From assembly GCF_900343155.1 (NCBI RefSeq), contig NZ_OUNG01000001.1:434001-498000 (forward strand): DNA of 64,000 nt. Direction: 5' to 3'. The position numbers and the translations under genes were made by a program. The DNA is from Lactimicrobium massiliense. GTDB taxonomy: Bacteria; Bacillota_I; Bacilli_A; Erysipelotrichales; Erysipelotrichaceae. The notes beneath the pieces were generated by a model. The model was given only the letters and a program-made list of their open reading frames with translations, had not been told where the DNA came from and did not search any database. Of the stretch, positions 41,832 to 49,994 are shown one piece after another (the first letter of the stretch is position 1; each line of letters starts with the position of its first letter).

Positions 41832-44726
41832 GTGGAAGAAAAACATTCCATCAGAAACTACGAACTGGTCAGCACCCGTTTTCTGCCCGATTTCCAGGCA
41901 GAACTGCATGAGTACCGGCACATCAAGACCGGTGCCCGTATCTGCTGGCTGGACAATCATGATGAAAACAAGACGTTTGCCATCTGCTTCAAGACCATTC
42001 CCTCTGATGACACCGGCGTCTTTCATATCCTTGAACATTCCGTGCTCAACGGCAGTGACCGCTATCCGGTCAAGGAACCATTTGTCGAACTGCTGAAAAG
42101 CAGTATGAACACATTTCTCAATGCCATCACCTTTGATGACAAGACGATGTATCCGATCTCAAGCCGCAATGACAAAGACTTCATGAATCTGATGTCCGTC
42201 TATCTGGATGCGGTCTTCTGCCCGGCTGTACGCCACAACCCGAATATTTTCTATCAGGAAGGCTGGCATTATGAAATCCACGATGCAAAACAGCAGCCTG
42301 TATACAAAGGCGTCGTGCTCAATGAGATGAAAGGTGCTTTTGCCAATGTGGATGAAACAGTGCTGAATGCCATGAACCGCCTGCTCTTCCCGGATTCCTG
42401 CTATCAGTATGTATCCGGCGGTGATCCTGCCTGCATTACAGATCTCAGCTATGCAGATTTTGTGGCGGCCCATCAGAAATTCTATCAGCCTGGCAATGCC
42501 AGAATCTGGCTGGATGGTGATCTCGACATTGAAAAAGTACTGGATTATATCGATGTCAATTACCTTTCCCATGGCACAAAGATGGCCCATGACTTTGACA
42601 TTCCCATGCAGCAGCCAACGCAGGGAAAAACAATTCAGGTACCATTTGAAATCTCCCCGGAAGAAGACAGCAGAAACCGCTCCATCATCAGCTTTGGCCG
42701 CATCATGTCACGCTTTGATGATGCCAAACGAAACATTGCCCTTTCGGCACTGTCAGAAGTGCTCACCGGCAATAATGATGCCCCGCTGAAAAAGCCATTG
42801 CTGGAGAAAGGACTGTGTGAAGATGTATCGTTTGATCTGTACGATGGCATTCAGCAGCCTTACTGCCTGTTAACTGTGCGCAATACAGAACCTGAAAAGC
42901 TGGATGAAATCAAGGCTGCGGTTACAGACGCAATCAATCAGCTGTGCAAAGACGGCATTGATCAGAGTGAACTGACTGCATCATTGAACCAGATGGAGTT
43001 CCACTATCGTGAAAAGCAGGAACCAAGCGGTGTCATGAATGCCGAGGATGCCATGGAAAGCTGGCTGTATGGCGGTGATCCTGCCTTGTATCTCAATGTC
43101 GGATCCCTGTATCAGCAGCTGCGTGAGGAAGCAGGTTCCGGTTACTTTGAGAAGCTGCTGGATGAATTCTTTGCGAATGATGGCAGGCTGCAGACCGTGA
43201 TTGCCGTGGCTGACAGACAGGCTGGCAAAGCCCGTGTGGAAGCAGAGCAGGAAAAACTCACCGATGCAAAAAAGAGCTGGAAAGATGTCAATGTGATGGT
43301 GGAAGCCACCAAAGCACTGGAAGCCTGGCAGGCTGCACCAGACAGTGAAGAAAACAAAGCTACGCTGCCAAAACTCACTCTGGATGATGTGGAAAAGAAA
43401 CCGCGGCCTGACCACTTTCAGGAAACAGCCTATCGGGATGTGCCGATGCTGGTATATCCGAAAGAACCTTCTGGCATTGTCTATCTCAACCTGTACTTCA
43501 ACATTGCCGGCATTCGGAAAGAGCTTCTTCCTGAAGCTGGCTTCCTGACATCCCTGCTTGGCGAGCTGCCAACCAGTCATCACAGTGTTGCCGAGCTGCA
43601 GAAACTTGTGCATACATGGATCGGATCGCTGTCCTTTACACCGGTCTGTTATGCTCCGGATTGTGATCCGTCCGCAACAATTCCAATGATTGCGGTGCGC
43701 TGCTCTGTGCTTTCTGCCAACAAGGAAAAAGCCGTCCAGCTGATCCAGGAAATCCTGCGGGATACCCAGTTTGATGCAAAGCTGATTCTGCCCCTGCTGC
43801 GCCAGTCCGTGCAGGACTTTGAGCAGGCATTGACGAGCAGCGGACATGCCTTTGCGGCAGGCCGCGTCAATGCCCGCCTCAGTGCAGACGGCGTCTTCTC
43901 TGAATATACCGCCGGCTTTACCAGCGGCAGATGGCTGGAAAGCCTGGAAGCAGATTATGACAATCAGATCGGTGCCGTCATCAATGATCTTCAACTGTTC
44001 CGTGACAACTTCTTTATTGGATCCCGTCTCAGTGTTTCCTGCACAGAAGATGGCGATACAGAGTGGATTCACCAGTTGATTGATAGTCTGCCAATGGGTG
44101 ATGCCCATCGGGCAAAGGTACATTATCCCCTGCTGGAAAAGCAGAATGAAGGCATTGTTATTCCGGGTGATGTTTCCTATGCCGCCAAAAGTGTATTACT
44201 GCCGGCATATAATGCCCATATCCATGTCATGACGCATCTGTTAACCTATGACTGGCTGTGGAATGAAGTCAGAGTCAAAGGAGGTGCCTATGGCACTGGC
44301 ATCAATGGCAATTCTCTTGGCGGTGTGACTGCATATTCCTACCGTGATCCCGATCCCGCCAATGCTCTGCATGCCTTTGCCAATATCGGCAGCTATCTGC
44401 ATGCAAAAGCAGAAGAAAACATGGATATCACGTCCTATGTGATTGGTGCCATTGCAGCTGTATCACCATTGCTTTCACCAAGATCCCGCATCATTGTGTC
44501 TGATGCCAGATGGTTTGGCCGCATCTCTTATCAGACAAGATGCGAAAACAGGCAGAAAATGCTGGGAAGCACCATTCAGGAACTGGATGCACTTGGCGCA
44601 GAGCTTTCCGAGGCGATGCAAAACGGTCCGGTATGTATCATTGGCCCGGCCGCAAAGCTGCAGGAAATGCAGGATGAGCATCTGACGATCCTGCCGGCAA
44701 GACCAAAACACACTGATACAAAATAA
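41832..44726 (+). CDS. M16C metalloprotease (insulinase/PreP family)
   Basis: Single-chain M16C peptidase, 964 residues, the usual size for the HypA/PreP-like group. The zinc motif HxxEH is HILEH near residue 68 with the distant Glu in LNEMKGAFANVDETV near 170; KEPFVELLKSSMNTFLNAITF follows directly as in the family. The second half repeats the fold without the motif and ends with VKGGAYGTGINGN and SYRDPDP near 825-850. It should degrade short peptides in the cytoplasm. Start GTG with GGAGGT seven bases upstream. Single gene with its own terminator. Confidence 0.93.
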   Translation: MEEKHSIRNYELVSTRFLPDFQAELHEYRHIKTGARICWLDNHDENKTFAICFKTIPSDDTGVFHILEHSVLNGSDRYPVKEPFVELLKSSMNTFLNAITFDDKTMYPISSRNDKDFMNLMSVYLDAVFCPAVRHNPNIFYQEGWHYEIHDAKQQPVYKGVVLNEMKGAFANVDETVLNAMNRLLFPDSCYQYVSGGDPACITDLSYADFVAAHQKFYQPGNARIWLDGDLDIEKVLDYIDVNYLSHGTKMAHDFDIPMQQPTQGKTIQVPFEISPEEDSRNRSIISFGRIMSRFDDAKRNIALSALSEVLTGNNDAPLKKPLLEKGLCEDVSFDLYDGIQQPYCLLTVRNTEPEKLDEIKAAVTDAINQLCKDGIDQSELTASLNQMEFHYREKQEPSGVMNAEDAMESWLYGGDPALYLNVGSLYQQLREEAGSGYFEKLLDEFFANDGRLQTVIAVADRQAGKARVEAEQEKLTDAKKSWKDVNVMVEATKALEAWQAAPDSEENKATLPKLTLDDVEKKPRPDHFQETAYRDVPMLVYPKEPSGIVYLNLYFNIAGIRKELLPEAGFLTSLLGELPTSHHSVAELQKLVHTWIGSLSFTPVCYAPDCDPSATIPMIAVRCSVLSANKEKAVQLIQEILRDTQFDAKLILPLLRQSVQDFEQALTSSGHAFAAGRVNARLSADGVFSEYTAGFTSGRWLESLEADYDNQIGAVINDLQLFRDNFFIGSRLSVSCTEDGDTEWIHQLIDSLPMGDAHRAKVHYPLLEKQNEGIVIPGDVSYAAKSVLLPAYNAHIHVMTHLLTYDWLWNEVRVKGGAYGTGINGNSLGGVTAYSYRDPDPANALHAFANIGSYLHAKAEENMDITSYVIGAIAAVSPLLSPRSRIIVSDARWFGRISYQTRCENRQKMLGSTIQELDALGAELSEAMQNGPVCIIGPAAKLQEMQDEHLTILPARPKHTDTK

Positions 44727-44735
44727 CACATACTG

Positions 44736-44761
44736 CCGCATGCATTTGCATGCGGTTTTTT
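44736..44761 (+). terminator. terminator of M16C gene
   Basis: CCGCATGC / GCATGCGG with a four-base loop and six T. Confidence 0.9.
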
Positions 44762-44766
44762 CATAA

Positions 44767-44788
44767 GAAAAGACCGGCATAACCGGTC
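44767..44788 (-). terminator. terminator of HAD/unknown operon
   Basis: Minus-strand GACCGG / CCGGTC hairpin followed by TTTTCTTAT. It lies 160 bases beyond the stop codon of the last gene, after a structured stretch. Confidence 0.7.
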
Positions 44789-44948
44789 AAACAAGGAAAG
44801 GCAGGAACCAGATATCAGTTTGCGGAAAGTATCAAAGTACAGCCCGCCTTTCAGCAGACAGAGTCTGTCTGCTGGCAGCAATACTGCCTGTTATCAGTTT
44901 AGCATTCCTGAAATATTTGCCCATCCGCAACTGTGAGTATTAACAATA
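44789..44948 (-). other. structured non-coding stretch
   Basis: No credible frame. On the minus strand there are in order a GGCAG / CTGCC hairpin, a perfect 11-bp inverted repeat CAGCAGACAGA / TCTGTCTGCTG with one central base (44852-44874), and AAAGGC / GCCTTT arms closing a further domain, then the terminator. It may be a long 3' untranslated region or a small RNA. AAACTGATA occurs twice as a direct repeat. Confidence 0.4.
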
Positions 44949-45293
44949 TTATTTCTTCAGCTGCTCTTTATCCTTCAGATAGGCCACAAACGGCATGGCA
45001 GGATTATAGAAGACACGTGTCTGGGTGCCCTCCCGAAACAGTCTGTCATCAGACGGCACCCCTTCAATCAGTGTGTAGGAGATGCCGTACACATTGTACT
45101 GTACGCTGATATTGTCAATGCCTTTGGATACCTGTGTACGGTGCATAATGTAGCCATTGACAATGCCCGTGCAGTTTTTCTTTGATTTGCGGGTGACCGG
45201 ATGATGCACCGTTAACATCAGATCAATTGCAAACAGCAGAGCAAATGCGGCCAGACAGATCACAATCAGCAGCAGTGTCATATCTTTAGACAT
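44949..45293 (-). CDS. small membrane protein (DUF3592-like)
   Basis: A 114-residue protein with one N-terminal membrane helix (LLLIVICLAAFALLFAIDLML) and a soluble beta-rich domain: CTGIVNGYIMHRTQVSK, ISVQYNVYGISYTLIEGVP, TRVFYNPAMPFVAYL. This layout (strand pair, conversion motif V-x-YNP) resembles DUF3592-type membrane-linked proteins. Its start shares one base with the stop of the upstream gene, so it is coupled to it. Function unknown. Confidence 0.6.
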   Translation of the reverse strand: MSKDMTLLLIVICLAAFALLFAIDLMLTVHHPVTRKSKKNCTGIVNGYIMHRTQVSKGIDNISVQYNVYGISYTLIEGVPSDDRLFREGTQTRVFYNPAMPFVAYLKDKEQLKK

Positions 45294-46129
45294 CAGGCAT
45301 CATCCTTTCCATACATCATCACAAAACAGACACATGCATCCTGTCTGTCCTGGACAACCATCATATTCAGCTTCTCATAGCCATAACATACCATGCCATT
45401 CAGATTCTGGCGGAAACCTTCCTGCCCGCTGGCATGATTCAATAACGCACATGCCTGATCAAAGCCAAGGCTCATCTCACCCGCATCCAGGTTCTGATAG
45501 TGGGCCTGTCCGTTTTTCCCCGGCATGATCAGACGCATACTGATCAAAGATAAATGATTCGCAAAATGCAGCGACATCACCCATTCCCGGCCAAACAAAG
45601 ATACTGGACGGCCGATATTCACCTTCTCCTTTGATACAGGAGGCAGCACATCCCGGTACAGACGCGTCTTCTGGAAATCATCCCAGGTCATTCTGTCATC
45701 CAAAACGACTTTCTGGTTGATGATCAAAGAGCCTGAGCCAAAATGAACCGTAGCAGAATACAGCTGATTGACGTCCGGAAAGACCATGCCGACAGCTTTG
45801 ATCAGCTGGAAGACAAACTCTTCTGCCTCTTCCGGTGTACCATCATAATTCAGCACTGGTTTCTGTCCTTTTTCAAAAGTAAGAGAAATTTCATGCAGGA
45901 CAGAAGACTTTCCATGATAGACAAGCTTGTCCGCACTGCACATTCTGCTGGCAAAATCGGATGCTTTACGGCTGTCCTGCAGGCTTTCAGACAACTGCTC
46001 TGATGGATATGCCTGCTCCCCAATCTCGATCCTTTCCAGCGCAGGATCATCACTGTTCATCAGCGTAATGATGGTCAGTACATGTTCCTGCCATGTATCA
46101 AAGCCATCCTGTATTTCCATCCGGTTCAT
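45293..46129 (-). CDS. uncharacterised protein
   Basis: A 278-residue soluble protein that I do not recognise. It starts MNRMEIQDGFDTWQEHVLTIIT; the middle has beta strands (HEISLTFEKGQKPVLNYDG, ATVHFGSGSLIINQKVVLDD) and the end YGYEKLNMMVVQDRQDACVCFVMMYG. There are no membrane helices and no obvious metal or nucleotide motif. Start and stop each overlap a neighbour by one base, so it is cotranslated with the HAD phosphatase and the small membrane protein. Confidence 0.6.
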   Translation of the reverse strand: MNRMEIQDGFDTWQEHVLTIITLMNSDDPALERIEIGEQAYPSEQLSESLQDSRKASDFASRMCSADKLVYHGKSSVLHEISLTFEKGQKPVLNYDGTPEEAEEFVFQLIKAVGMVFPDVNQLYSATVHFGSGSLIINQKVVLDDRMTWDDFQKTRLYRDVLPPVSKEKVNIGRPVSLFGREWVMSLHFANHLSLISMRLIMPGKNGQAHYQNLDAGEMSLGFDQACALLNHASGQEGFRQNLNGMVCYGYEKLNMMVVQDRQDACVCFVMMYGKDDA

Positions 46130-47025
46130 TATTTCTGACTCCCTTCCTGGCGGGCAAGTGCTTCCAGAATCTCATCATACTGCTCCACTGTGATGAGATT
46201 TTCATGCAGAAATGCTATCAGGATGCCATGTGAGCCAATATCGGCCGTCACCCAGTCAGCCGCTTCTTTGGTCACCGGGGTGGCATTGCCCATGGCAATG
46301 GCATGATGGACAGCACGAAACATCGGAATATCATTACTGCTGTCACCAATCCCGATCGTATCTTCCACACTGCCGCCATAATACGAAAGCACATGTCCGA
46401 TGCCCGTACCCTTGTTAACCGTCCCATTGGTAATCTCACCAATGCAGAAATGATCATCCGGCAGATTCATGGACTGGGTCAGGATATACGGCTTTTTCAA
46501 ACGTTTTTCCAGTTCTGGATATTTTGGCTCCCAGCTGTCTCCAAATGCACAGATCTTATAAATGTGATCCGATGCTTCATCACCATACGACACCGGATAC
46601 GTACAGTTTTTCTCAGCATTGGCAATCTGTACGCTCCTGTCCTTTGATCCTCCGGAAAAATACCATAACAGCTTCTCATAGCCAGCCGGCGAACAATAGG
46701 CACCGGCACTGCCTTCCAGGGAATAGCCCAAGCCCATGCCATCCAGCAGCTGCCGGAACTCTGTCACATCATCCGGCGGGATGGGATGGTCAAAGATCCG
46801 CTTCCGTTCGGCATATACCATCGCGCCGGCACCCATAATGAAACCATCACATTTATAATCCAAATAACTTACAATCTCAGCCAGTGATCTTCCTGTACAA
46901 AGAAAAATCTTATGGCCGTTATGTCTGGCCGCAAAGATTGCCTGCTCGGCACTGGCAGGAATGCCGCCCTGGGCAACGCTGTACAGCGTTCCATCAATAT
47001 CAAGAAATATATACTTTCTATTCAT
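46129..47025 (-). CDS. HAD-superfamily (Cof-type) phosphatase
   Basis: Cof-like HAD hydrolase, 298 residues. Motif I FLDIDGTLYS at residues 7-16 with the nucleophile Asp, motif II LCTGRS near 42, motif III Lys in NKGTGIGHVL near 205, and motif IV IGIGDSSNDIPMF near 225. A C2-type cap lies between. Such enzymes hydrolyse sugar phosphates or flavin and pyridoxal phosphates; the substrate is not predictable. First gene of the three-gene unit with one-base overlaps. Confidence 0.88.
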   Translation of the reverse strand: MNRKYIFLDIDGTLYSVAQGGIPASAEQAIFAARHNGHKIFLCTGRSLAEIVSYLDYKCDGFIMGAGAMVYAERKRIFDHPIPPDDVTEFRQLLDGMGLGYSLEGSAGAYCSPAGYEKLLWYFSGGSKDRSVQIANAEKNCTYPVSYGDEASDHIYKICAFGDSWEPKYPELEKRLKKPYILTQSMNLPDDHFCIGEITNGTVNKGTGIGHVLSYYGGSVEDTIGIGDSSNDIPMFRAVHHAIAMGNATPVTKEAADWVTADIGSHGILIAFLHENLITVEQYDEILEALARQEGSQK

Positions 47026-47052
47026 GCAAAAATTGTACCTGTTCGGGATATA

Positions 47053-47415
47053 TCAGTCCAGTTTTGACTGCAGCCATGCTGCAAGCACAGGCGCATTGTT
47101 ATGTTCTTCATCTTTGGATCCAAACACGAGTGTTACATTTCCCTTTGCAAGCTGTTCTTTCACCATGGCAAGCAGATCAGATGCGGCCGGATTATTTTCC
47201 AGTTCCTTCTGATATGCAGCTGTAAAGGCATCAAAGTCATGATCCGCATGAAACTGTTTGCGCAGATCACTGCTGGGCGCAGCCTCTTTTGCCCAGGAAA
47301 ACAATTCTGCCTTTTCTTTGGAAATTCCTCTTGGCCACAGCCTGTCCACCAGAATCCGGCAGCCATCTGTTTCTGCTGGAGCCAGATAAATTCTTTTTAC
47401 CTGCAGCACACCCAT
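47053..47415 (-). CDS. DUF488 family protein (YeaO-like)
   Basis: A 120-residue cytoplasmic protein of the DUF488 family. Typical stretches: VKRIY at the start, GCRILVDRLWPRGISKEKA near 20-38 and LAKGNVTLVFGSKDEEHNNA near 90-108. The ATG at 47415 has GGAGGT five bases upstream; the long upstream extension of the frame is not coding. Function unknown. It is followed by the HAD gene after 27 bases. Confidence 0.88.
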   Translation of the reverse strand: MGVLQVKRIYLAPAETDGCRILVDRLWPRGISKEKAELFSWAKEAAPSSDLRKQFHADHDFDAFTAAYQKELENNPAASDLLAMVKEQLAKGNVTLVFGSKDEEHNNAPVLAAWLQSKLD

Positions 47416-47456
47416 ATCACACCTCCAGATTTCATTCTTATTGTAGTCTTGCCAAA

Positions 47457-47480
47457 CAAAAAAGGCATCCGCAGATGCCT
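47457..47480 (-). terminator. terminator of ECF S-component gene
   Basis: Minus-strand AGGCATC / GATGCCT with a four-base loop and six T, 12 bases past the stop. Confidence 0.86.
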
Positions 47481-47491
47481 GAATCGAGCAA

Positions 47492-48088
47492 TCAATACTT
47501 TGGGCCAATCTTCTTCAGTGTGCCATTGTTAGCTAAGCGGGGGCGCAGAGCCAGATACAGAAAGCTTGCAATAATCACAGCCAGAATGGCATTGGTGAAG
47601 GTTGTTACAGCATTCCACTTTGCAAGTGCTGCAGCAGCCTTGGCTGGTGCCCCAAGAATATAAGCTGTATAGAAATAACCAAATAGCGGCTCGCCAATGC
47701 AGTTAAACAGCATGCCGCCGGCACAGGAGATCACGGTTGCCCAGACCAGCTTCCTGCCAGACAGACGGTTGATGTGAAAGGCATGATGGGCAATCAGACC
47801 TGTAACCACGCCAATGCCAAGTTTCAGGATAATGGTCTTTGGTGCTACTGTAATGTAAACCGGATCCAGCAGATCGCCAATGCCCATACCGATGGCACCG
47901 GCAATGCCGCCAGGCAGACCGCCCAGCAATAAAGCTGCCAGCACATCAAACGTATTGCCAAGATGGAAGGCTGTGTAACCACCCGGTGTTGGAATATTGA
48001 TCTTCAGATATGTGAATGAAACATAGGCCAGTGCCGCCATCAAACCAATGACGCAAAGCCGCAGAACCGGATTTCTTTTGTTCTCCAT
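47492..48088 (-). CDS. ECF transporter S component (second)
   Basis: A 198-residue membrane protein with six hydrophobic helices. INIPTPGGYTAFHLGNTFDVLAA and GGLPGGIAGAIGMGIGDLLDP..., then PKTIILKLGIGVVTGLIAHHA are the hallmarks of the ECF-type vitamin S subunits (PF07155-like). The substrate is unknown. It lies 90 bases after cytidine deaminase with a palindrome and a -10 in between, so it may be transcribed on its own. Confidence 0.85.
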   Translation of the reverse strand: MENKRNPVLRLCVIGLMAALAYVSFTYLKINIPTPGGYTAFHLGNTFDVLAALLLGGLPGGIAGAIGMGIGDLLDPVYITVAPKTIILKLGIGVVTGLIAHHAFHINRLSGRKLVWATVISCAGGMLFNCIGEPLFGYFYTAYILGAPAKAAAALAKWNAVTTFTNAILAVIIASFLYLALRPRLANNGTLKKIGPKY

Positions 48089-48115
48089 ATAATTGTCCCC
48101 TTTTCTTTGAGAGCA

Positions 48116-48150
48116 ATTATACCGTCATCTGGTTATATGAATATATCCAG
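48116..48150 (-). promoter_or_regulatory. promoter region and palindrome before ECF gene
   Basis: -10 TATAAT (48121-48116) with no good -35. In the -35 position lies a 22-bp palindrome (48129-48150): CTGG and CCAG outer arms, TATAT and ATATA inner arms, one mismatch. A repressor or activator dimer site is likely. Confidence 0.5.
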
Positions 48151-48178
48151 TTTTGGCAAATATTATATGGCCAGATAA

Positions 48179-48601
48179 TCAGCAGGCACCTTCAAGATCC
48201 TTAGGTCCAAATCCCTGCGGCAGCAGCTGCTTCAATGTATAAACCTCACTGTGTGAAGGATCAATGCCAAGGATGATCTGGAATGTATCCGGATTGCAGA
48301 ACTCCATCATGACCTGCCGGCAGACACCGCACGGCGGGCAGAATACAGTTGGTTCCTCTCCTGCCTTGCCGCCGACAATCGCAATTTTCACAAAATCATG
48401 ATGACCTGCACAAACCGCAGAAAAGAAGGCTGTGCGTTCCGCACAGTTAGTAGCGGAAAAACCGGCATTTTCAATGTTGCAGCCAAGGAATACTTCACCA
48501 TCTGCAGTTTCAACAGCAGCACCTACCGCCCAGTGCGAATACGGTGTATACGCATTTTTTCTGGCTTTTAAAGCCATCCTGATCAATTCACTGTTTTCCA
48601 T
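48179..48601 (-). CDS. cdd: cytidine deaminase
   Basis: Zinc enzyme converting cytidine or deoxycytidine to the uridine forms, 140 residues. The catalytic sites are NCAERTAFF near 52 (zinc Cys and proton-shuttle Glu) and CPPCGVCRQ near 88 (two zinc Cys). AYTPYSHWAVGAA near 17 binds the nucleoside. Role in pyrimidine salvage. The tail EVYTLKQLLPQGFGP is typical. Confidence 0.96.
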   Translation of the reverse strand: MENSELIRMALKARKNAYTPYSHWAVGAAVETADGEVFLGCNIENAGFSATNCAERTAFFSAVCAGHHDFVKIAIVGGKAGEEPTVFCPPCGVCRQVMMEFCNPDTFQIILGIDPSHSEVYTLKQLLPQGFGPKDLEGAC

Positions 48602-48633
48602 AAATCATTACCTCTGTCCTTTCAGGATAGCAC

Positions 48634-48666
48634 AAAAAGATGATGACCACGCCAATGATCATCATC
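48634..48666 (-). terminator. terminator of 58-residue protein gene
   Basis: Minus-strand GATGATGATC / GGTCATCATC (ten pairs, one wobble) followed by five T. Confidence 0.78.
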
Positions 48667-48676
48667 CCGCATTGCA

Positions 48677-48853
48677 TTATCTTATTACTTTCTGCAGATG
48701 TCTGTCTGCCTCATTCATCATCTGGGCATTATGGCAGCGTGCACCATCCATCATCACAGCCGTCCAGCCATAAATCTCCAGGCCCTGACGAATCGAATCG
48801 ATCATCCGTGAAGCTAAACTTGTATGTCTCTGCTCTGTTCTTAATACAGTCAT
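48677..48853 (-). CDS. 58-residue uncharacterised protein
   Basis: Small frame of 58 codons with GGAGG eight bases before the ATG, a TATAAT about 20 bases before it, and its own terminator ten bases past the stop. The protein is predicted helical: RTEQRHTSLASRMIDSIRQG, then EIYGWTAVMMDGARCHNAQ and NEADRHLQKVIR. It has no membrane segment. I do not recognise it. The unit looks like a real independent gene. Confidence 0.62.
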   Translation of the reverse strand: MTVLRTEQRHTSLASRMIDSIRQGLEIYGWTAVMMDGARCHNAQMMNEADRHLQKVIR

Positions 48854-49044
48854 ATTATATTCCTCCTGATACGAATAATATTATATTGTCATAGTTCTTA
48901 TAAGATAGCTTATTAGCACCTGTTTTATAGTATATTATTATCATATTAGAGTGATGATGAATATTCTGATATCGATACATCTGCCTGCGCACAGAAGTGT
49001 ATTTTATCCTATAATTCTCATAGAAAGATCAGGAGGAACATACG

Positions 49045-49713
49045 ATGAAAGCCTGTCCAAAATGCGGTAAAGAAAACCGTGATGATGCAAACTACTGTTC
49101 CTGGTGCGGCACAAAGCTGGATGAACCGCAGCCTGACGATCCTGCAATAAAGCCAGAATCTTCGGATCATGCGGAAGAAAAGAAGGAAGAAAGCCCAGTA
49201 ACAGACCTCGGTACCACAGAGAAAAACACGGAAGAGCCAAAGAAACCTGAAACAGAAAACAGCGATGTGAAGCCACAGCCGGAAAAGAAGTCATTTCAGA
49301 TTGATTACCTGTATGGCATCAGCGGTGTTCTGTTAATTGCCGGCACAGTATTGCCACTATTTTCTGTAAAAATGTCAATGCTTGAGACAAGCTGGTCCAT
49401 CAGCGGCAATGCCTATGATATTGATTCTTTGCTGGCAGTGCTGCTGGATGTGATTGGGATTGCCGCATTAATCATTCCTTATCGTTCCAAAAAGTACATG
49501 CCGCTTCTGCACATTGGTGCCGTATTTGCATTGATCTTCACTTTTGTCCTTCATCATCAGATCAACTATGCCACCAGGATGAATTATTCCGGCTATGATA
49601 CCGGCATGAATATTCATGCAGGAATCGGTAAATGGCTGCTTGTCATCGGTGCCGTCGGCCTTGCGGCTGCCAGCATCATTACCTGGCGCAAAGAGAATCA
49701 TTCCTCATACTGA
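49045..49713 (+). CDS. zinc-ribbon membrane protein
   Basis: A 222-residue protein: N-terminal zinc ribbon (CPKCGKENRDDANYCSWCG, residues 4-22), an acidic Pro/Glu/Lys linker to about 80, then four hydrophobic helices (YLYGISGVLLIAGTVLPLF; SLLAVLLDVIGIAALIIPY; LLHIGAVFALIFTFVL; WLLVIGAVGLAAASIITW). This zinc_ribbon_2 plus membrane layout is widespread in Firmicutes with no assigned function. AGGAGG is eight bases before the ATG. Confidence 0.75.
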   Translation: MKACPKCGKENRDDANYCSWCGTKLDEPQPDDPAIKPESSDHAEEKKEESPVTDLGTTEKNTEEPKKPETENSDVKPQPEKKSFQIDYLYGISGVLLIAGTVLPLFSVKMSMLETSWSISGNAYDIDSLLAVLLDVIGIAALIIPYRSKKYMPLLHIGAVFALIFTFVLHHQINYATRMNYSGYDTGMNIHAGIGKWLLVIGAVGLAAASIITWRKENHSSY

Positions 49714-49945
49714 TCATGGCATATATTCTGAATGTCATCCAGAATGATACGGCACGCTTCAAAAGTAAGATGACTGTTCTTATTCGTTAAACTCATTTCA
49801 GTACCTGCTGAGAGCCAGAGCAGATATCGGATAAGAAAAATTGTACGGCTGAATTCCACTGATGAAAGCGTGGACATTCCTGTAAGATAAGATCAACTTC
49901 AGCGACGCTATTGTGAAACTTACTTTTTCACACTTGCAGAACCTG
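49714..49945. other. non-coding stretch with possible element remnants
   Basis: No good gene. The minus frame 49796-49698 (32 residues, SHLTFEACRIILDD...) vaguely recalls the start of IS30 transposases. GACGCTATT followed by a near match at about 49902-49915 resembles the terminal repeat of the IS1595 element at 60352-61539. TGTGAAA / TTTCACA arms lie near 49912-49931. Confidence 0.3.
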
Positions 49946-49979
49946 AAAACCCGGGATGGGATAAACCATTCCGGGTTTT
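49946..49979 (-). terminator. terminator of metQNI operon
   Basis: A 14-bp stem (AAAACCCGG... / CCGGGTTTT outer part, ATGG / CCAT inner part) with a six-base loop; on the minus strand it ends in TTTT. Confidence 0.72.
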
Positions 49980-49994
49980 ATATGCGGTGCAGGA

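Noticed and set aside
44767-44948. 6S RNA
   Set aside because: Length is similar, but the 5' and 3' parts do not form the long closing stem with a central bubble.
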